This document shows, piece after piece, positions 7,700 to 10,922 of a stretch of DNA of 10,922 nucleotides. The notes below the pieces were generated by a model. The model saw nothing but the letters and a program-made list of their open reading frames with translations. It was not told the DNA's origin and did not search any database. The stretch spans positions 1 through 10,922 of the forward strand of contig JAEYOJ010000005.1 in NCBI GenBank assembly GCA_023411815.1, in the 5' to 3' direction. This DNA comes from Pseudomonadota bacterium. GTDB taxonomy: Bacteria > Desulfobacterota > Desulfovibrionia > Desulfovibrionales > Desulfovibrionaceae. Position 1 is the stretch's first letter; every line of letters begins with the position of its first letter. Position numbers and translations under genes: made by a program.

Positions 7700-9082
7700 A
7701 CCGATGATCTTGCCGGGATTGAGGATGCCCTTGGGATCGAGCACGGACTTCATGCGCCGCGAGTAATCCAGGGCGCCCAGGCCGCATTCGAGCTTCATGT
7801 ACTTGGACTTGGCCAGGCCGATGCCGTGCTCGCCCGAGAGCGTGCCGCCCAGGGCCAGGGCGCGGTCAAAGATGGCGTCCACGGCCTTTTCAACGCGGTG
7901 CCACTCTTCGTGGTTGCGCTTGTCCGTGAGGATGGTCGGGTGCAGGTTGCCGTCGCCGGCGTGACCGAAGGTGCCGATCTGCAGCTTGAACTCCTTGGCG
8001 ATCTCGTTCAGGGCCTGCATCATGGCCGGGATCTTGGAGCGGGGCACGGTGGCGTCCTCAAGCACGGTGGTCGGGCTCACGCGGGCCAGAGCGGGCAGCG
8101 CGTCGCGCCGGGCCTGCCAGACGTTGGCGCGCTCGGCGGCGTCCTTGGCGACCTTGACGGAGCTGGCGCCCTGCTCCTTGCAGATCTTTTCGACCTTCTG
8201 GGCGTCCTCTTCGACCATGGCCGGGTGGCCGTCGACCTCGATGAGCAGCAGGGCCTGGGCGTCCACGGGCAGTCCGGCCTTGCGGAAGTTCTCCACCGTG
8301 CGGATGGTGAAGTTGTCCATGATTTCCAGGGTAGCGGGCACGATCTTGTTGGCGATGATGGCGGCGACGGCGCGCGATGCGGCGACCATGTCGCCGAAGA
8401 CGGCCATCATGGCCTTGGCCGCCTGCGGGGGCGGGACGAGCTTGAGGGTGATCTTCTCGAATACGCCCAGGGTTCCCTCGGAGGCGACCATGAGCCCGGC
8501 CAGGTTGTAGCCGGTGACGCACTTGACGGTCTTGGAGCCGGTCTTGATCAGCTCGCCGTTCACGTCGAAGAAGTCCACGCCCATTACGTAGTCCTTGGTC
8601 ACGCCGTACTTGAGGCCGCGCAGGCCGCCGGCGTTCTCGGCCACGTTGCCGCCGAGGGTCGAGACGGCCTGGCTGCCCGGGTCAGGCGGATAGAACAGTC
8701 CCTTGGAAGCGACCTCGGACGCGAACTTGGCGGTTACCACGCCGGGCTGTACCACGGCGTACATGTCCTCGACGTTGATTTCCAGAATCTTGTTCAGCGC
8801 ACCGGTCAGCACGACGACGCCGCCCTTTTCCGGAATGGTGCCGCCCGAGAGATTGCTGCCGGCGCCGCGCACGGTGAGCGGCAGGCTGTTATCGTTGCAG
8901 AACTTGACCACCTTGCCCAGGGCTTCGCTCGTTTCGGGGCGCACGGCCACGGCGGGAGCCTGGCTGGGCAGCACGGCGGCGTCATAGGAGTAGCTGTGAA
9001 GGTCGGCCTCGGCAGTCATCACGTTTTCCTTGCCGACTATGGCCTCAAATTCCTTCTTCAAGGAATCGGGGCTCTTATTCAT
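7697..9082 (-). CDS. glcD: FAD-linked lactate/glycolate dehydrogenase subunit, GlcD type
   Basis: This is the 461-residue flavin subunit of a two-part 2-hydroxyacid dehydrogenase, probably oxidising D-lactate to pyruvate in the cytoplasm. A PCMH/VAO-type FAD-binding domain spans about 42-219, with VRGAGSNLSGG (71-81), PDPGS (133-137) and LGGNVAENAGG (143-153). The FAD-oxidase C-terminal domain spans about 220-459, with the metal/substrate histidine motifs GHAGDGNLHP (373-382) and SGEHGIG (416-422), and the closing DPKGILNPGKI (449-459). No signal peptide is visible. The ATG is preceded by GGAGGG 7 nt upstream. The gene ends in TAG inside the ribosome binding site of glcF, so the two subunits are likely made together. 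The same fold serves glycolate oxidase and D-2-hydroxyglutarate dehydrogenase; the lactate assignment rests on the permease, pta and ackA neighbours and on the equivalent Desulfovibrio gene pair. Confidence 0.93.
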   Translation of the reverse strand: MNKSPDSLKKEFEAIVGKENVMTAEADLHSYSYDAAVLPSQAPAVAVRPETSEALGKVVKFCNDNSLPLTVRGAGSNLSGGTIPEKGGVVVLTGALNKILEINVEDMYAVVQPGVVTAKFASEVASKGLFYPPDPGSQAVSTLGGNVAENAGGLRGLKYGVTKDYVMGVDFFDVNGELIKTGSKTVKCVTGYNLAGLMVASEGTLGVFEKITLKLVPPPQAAKAMMAVFGDMVAASRAVAAIIANKIVPATLEIMDNFTIRTVENFRKAGLPVDAQALLLIEVDGHPAMVEEDAQKVEKICKEQGASSVKVAKDAAERANVWQARRDALPALARVSPTTVLEDATVPRSKIPAMMQALNEIAKEFKLQIGTFGHAGDGNLHPTILTDKRNHEEWHRVEKAVDAIFDRALALGGTLSGEHGIGLAKSKYMKLECGLGALDYSRRMKSVLDPKGILNPGKIIG

Positions 9083-9108
9083 ATCATCACCCTCCGGTGC
9101 TTTTTATA

Positions 9109-9132
9109 GGGGGCGGACCGAAGCCCGCCCCC
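9109..9132 (-). other. UUCG-capped hairpin between lctP and glcD
   Basis: On the minus-strand RNA, GGGGGCGGGC and GUCCGCCCCC form a continuous 10-bp stem (one G.U pair) closed by a C(UUCG)G tetraloop, an exceptionally stable fold. It starts 6 nt after the lctP stop codon and ends 13 nt before the glcD ribosome binding site. The sequence after it is UAUAAAAAG, so it lacks the U-run of an intrinsic terminator. It more likely protects the upstream mRNA end, marks a processing site, or partly attenuates the transcript. Confidence 0.75.
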
Positions 9133-9138
9133 GTTAGT

Positions 9139-10851
9139 TTAGAACAGATTGGGGAAGAAGACGAAGCTCATGAGCGAGATGATCACGCCCACGACGAGGC
9201 CGTAGAGCACGAAGGGCCAGAAGGTCTTCTTCAGGATGGCGCCTTCCATGCCGGACAGGCCCACCACGGCGCACACGGCCACGATGTTGTGGATGCAGAC
9301 CATGTTGCCCATGGCGCCGCCGGCGACCTGCGCGGCCACGATGAGCTGGTGCGGCAGGTCGAGCTGCGTGGCCATGCCCCACTGGAATTCGGCGAACAAC
9401 AGGTCGGAGACCGTGTTGGAGCCGGTGATGAACGCGCCCAGGCCGCCGATGAAGGAGGCGAACATGGGCCAGGCCTGTCCGACGATGCCGGCCATGGCCT
9501 GGGCCAGGGCAAGCGGCATGGAGGGGTAGGCGTTGGGGTTGAGCAGCTGGTCGGCAATGCCCGAACCGCGGAAGATCGATACCAGCGCAACGGCGAAGAA
9601 CAGGGCGATGGTCGGGTTCTTCATGCGCACGAAGGAGTCCTTCCAGGCGGCCTTGACCTTTTCGCCGCGCATGCCGTGCAGCCAGATGGTCAGGATGGCC
9701 ACCAACATGAAGGGAATGGTGCCGGGCAGATACAGGTAGTCGATGGAGGCCTTGACGCTGGCGTAGCCCAGGATGTTGTCAAAGGCGATCTTCTGGGCTG
9801 CGAGCCAACCCTTGAGTCCGAGATCCGGGATACGGGTCAGGACCAGGATGATACCGATGAGGATGTAAGGCAGCCAGGCACGGAACTGGCTCATGTGAGC
9901 CTGGAACTTGCAGCCCTCGGAAGCCTTGACCGAGCCGGTCCACTCGGGATCCCACTTGGCCTGTGAACCGAAGGTGAACGTGCCGTCCTTGGGCAGGGCG
10001 ATGCCCTTCTTGGCGCCCCAGACCACCACGCCCAGGCCGACGAGGCCGCCGATGAGCGAGGGGAACTCGGGACCGACGAACCAGGCGAAGACAAGGTAGG
10101 GAACGGAGAAGGCGACGGCCGCGAAGACGCAGAACTTCCAGGCGCGGAAGCCGTCGGACCAGGAACGGTTGGGTCCGAAGTAACGCGTGATGAAGCCCAG
10201 CATGAAGATGGGCAGAATGAAGGCCATGGGCACATGCAGGAGCGTAACCCACTGGCCGATCAGCATGTTGAAGGATTCCATGTTGCTGAAGTTCAGCGGC
10301 ACGCCGCTGGCGACGGCCTTGGCGACCAGGTCCTTCAGGAAGCTCAGGCCCAGGATGATGGGCGTGCCCACCGCGCCGAAGCTGACCGGGAAGGAGTTGA
10401 AGACCAGGCAGATGACCGCCGCGGCCAGGGGCGGGAAGCCCAGGGCGAGCAAGAGCGGGGCGGCCAGGGCGGCGGGAGTGCCGAAGCCTGCCGCGCCTTC
10501 GATGAAGGCGGCGAAAAGGTAGCCGATGATGATGGCCTGTACGCGCATGTCAGGCGAGATGTTCTGCATCCCGCACTGAATGGTTTCCATGCCGCCGCTG
10601 TCACGCAGCGTGTACAGGATCAGGATCGCGCCGAAGACGATGATCAGGATGCCGATGGCGGTGATGAAGCCCTGAAGGGTCAACGCCGCCACGTAGCCGA
10701 CCGGCAGGTTCCAGACGGCGAGGGCGCCCACTGCTGCGGCCAGCCAGGCCACAGGCATGGCGCGCGTGGCGGGCCAGCGCATGCCGACCATCAGCACCAG
10801 CGCCAAAGCGATGGGTACGGTAGCGACCAAGGCAAGGAGTCCAATCGACAT
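9139..10851 (-). CDS. lctP: L-lactate permease (LctP/LldP family)
   Basis: This 570-residue inner-membrane transporter of the lactate permease family (TC 2.A.14) probably imports lactate with protons and may also accept glycolate. The chain is almost entirely hydrophobic, with roughly 12-14 membrane segments starting at residue 2, and one long polar loop at about 281-323. Family-type motifs are EGAAGFGTPA (118-127), GAVGTP (159-164), a FIGGLGAFITGSNT stretch (467-480) and GGAMGNM (510-516). Its length is close to E. coli LldP (about 550). The ATG start is preceded by GGGGAGG 8 nt upstream, and no better start exists. It is the first gene of the operon seen here and ends in TAA. A 56-nt gap with a strong hairpin separates it from glcD. 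Family assignment is very secure; substrate specificity is inferred from the family and from the lactate-oxidising neighbours. Confidence 0.96.
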   Translation of the reverse strand: MSIGLLALVATVPIALALVLMVGMRWPATRAMPVAWLAAAVGALAVWNLPVGYVAALTLQGFITAIGILIIVFGAILILYTLRDSGGMETIQCGMQNISPDMRVQAIIIGYLFAAFIEGAAGFGTPAALAAPLLLALGFPPLAAAVICLVFNSFPVSFGAVGTPIILGLSFLKDLVAKAVASGVPLNFSNMESFNMLIGQWVTLLHVPMAFILPIFMLGFITRYFGPNRSWSDGFRAWKFCVFAAVAFSVPYLVFAWFVGPEFPSLIGGLVGLGVVVWGAKKGIALPKDGTFTFGSQAKWDPEWTGSVKASEGCKFQAHMSQFRAWLPYILIGIILVLTRIPDLGLKGWLAAQKIAFDNILGYASVKASIDYLYLPGTIPFMLVAILTIWLHGMRGEKVKAAWKDSFVRMKNPTIALFFAVALVSIFRGSGIADQLLNPNAYPSMPLALAQAMAGIVGQAWPMFASFIGGLGAFITGSNTVSDLLFAEFQWGMATQLDLPHQLIVAAQVAGGAMGNMVCIHNIVAVCAVVGLSGMEGAILKKTFWPFVLYGLVVGVIISLMSFVFFPNLF

Positions 10852-10858
10852 TGCAAAA

Positions 10859-10866
10859 ACCTCCCC
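10859..10866 (-). promoter_or_regulatory. Ribosome binding site of lctP
   Basis: GGGGAGGT lies 7 nt before the ATG at 10849-10851. It is a strong site and supports the chosen start of the permease. Confidence 0.8.
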
Positions 10867-10875
10867 AGATAAGAC

Positions 10876-10905
10876 GTTAATGGGTTAACACAAAAGTGAA
10901 CACAA
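10876..10905. repeat. Palindrome and direct repeat ahead of lctP
   Basis: GTTAA-TGGG-TTAAC at 10876-10889 is a perfect 5+5 inverted repeat. It overlaps the first of two AACACAA copies (10887-10893 and 10899-10905), whose starts are 12 bp apart, close to one helical turn. This is AT-rich compared with the surrounding genes and could be a regulator site. I see no convincing -35/-10 or -24/-12 promoter in the 71 nt available, and the operon may start further upstream, outside the window. Confidence 0.4.
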
Positions 10906-10922
10906 CGCTGAGTGAGAGTATT

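Noticed and set aside
7670..9109. A 479-codon plus-strand frame opposite glcD
   Set aside because: Low-complexity His/Gly/Val-rich translation with no domain, and glcD on the other strand is complete.
9109..9132. Calling the lctP-glcD hairpin a terminator
   Set aside because: The downstream strand reads UAUAAAAAG with no U-run on the transcribed strand, and the glcD gene that follows clearly belongs to the same operon.
10853..10868. A sigma-54-like match (GG-N10-GC spacing) just ahead of lctP
   Set aside because: It coincides with the ribosome binding site and would start transcription inside the coding region; the -24 box lacks the CAC part. Spacing alone is likely chance.
1..10922. CRISPR array, transposon, tRNA or rRNA
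   Set aside because: I saw no regularly spaced repeats, transposase motifs, tRNA cloverleaf or rRNA-like sequence; the window is a compact metabolic operon.

Overview
The window is one tightly packed, GC-rich operon read entirely from the minus strand, so it runs from right to left. It encodes uptake of lactate and its oxidation to acetate. Gene content, order and protein types match the 'organic acid oxidation' (luo) region known from Desulfovibrio (DVU3025-DVU3033 in D. vulgaris Hildenborough, recalled from memory). The source is therefore most likely a Desulfovibrionales sulfate reducer; no rRNA or marker gene in the window proves this.

Layout in transcription order: a short upstream region with repeats (10867-10922); lctP lactate permease (10851-9139); a 56-nt gap holding a UUCG-capped hairpin; glcD-type FAD lactate/glycolate dehydrogenase subunit (9082-7697); its glcF-type iron-sulfur partner with a GTG start (7684-6398); long-form phosphotransacetylase pta (6381-4273); acetate kinase ackA (4263-3052); a 60-nt gap holding an 11-bp GC-rich hairpin; lutC (2991-2350); and a 719-residue LutB-LutA fusion (2350-191). 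The operon closes with a small hairpin and a GCAA-capped intrinsic terminator (128-155). The last 127 bases carry three consecutive inverted repeats and no recognisable gene.

How the genes work together: LctP imports lactate. Two unrelated lactate dehydrogenase systems, GlcD/GlcF (D-lactate type by family) and LutC/LutB-LutA (L-lactate type by family), oxidise it to pyruvate. Pyruvate would be converted to acetyl-CoA by pyruvate:ferredoxin oxidoreductase, whose gene is not in the window but precedes lctP in the D. vulgaris arrangement. Pta and AckA then turn acetyl-CoA into acetate and ATP. Six junctions are 60 nt or less, one being a TAATG stop/start overlap, so co-transcription is very likely.

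I do not see a previously undescribed system here. The points most worth a second look are the two strong non-terminator hairpins placed just ahead of glcD and lutC, the LutB-LutA fusion with unusual cysteine features, an intact P-loop in the N-terminal domain of Pta, the repeats ahead of lctP, and the tandem dyads beyond the terminator.
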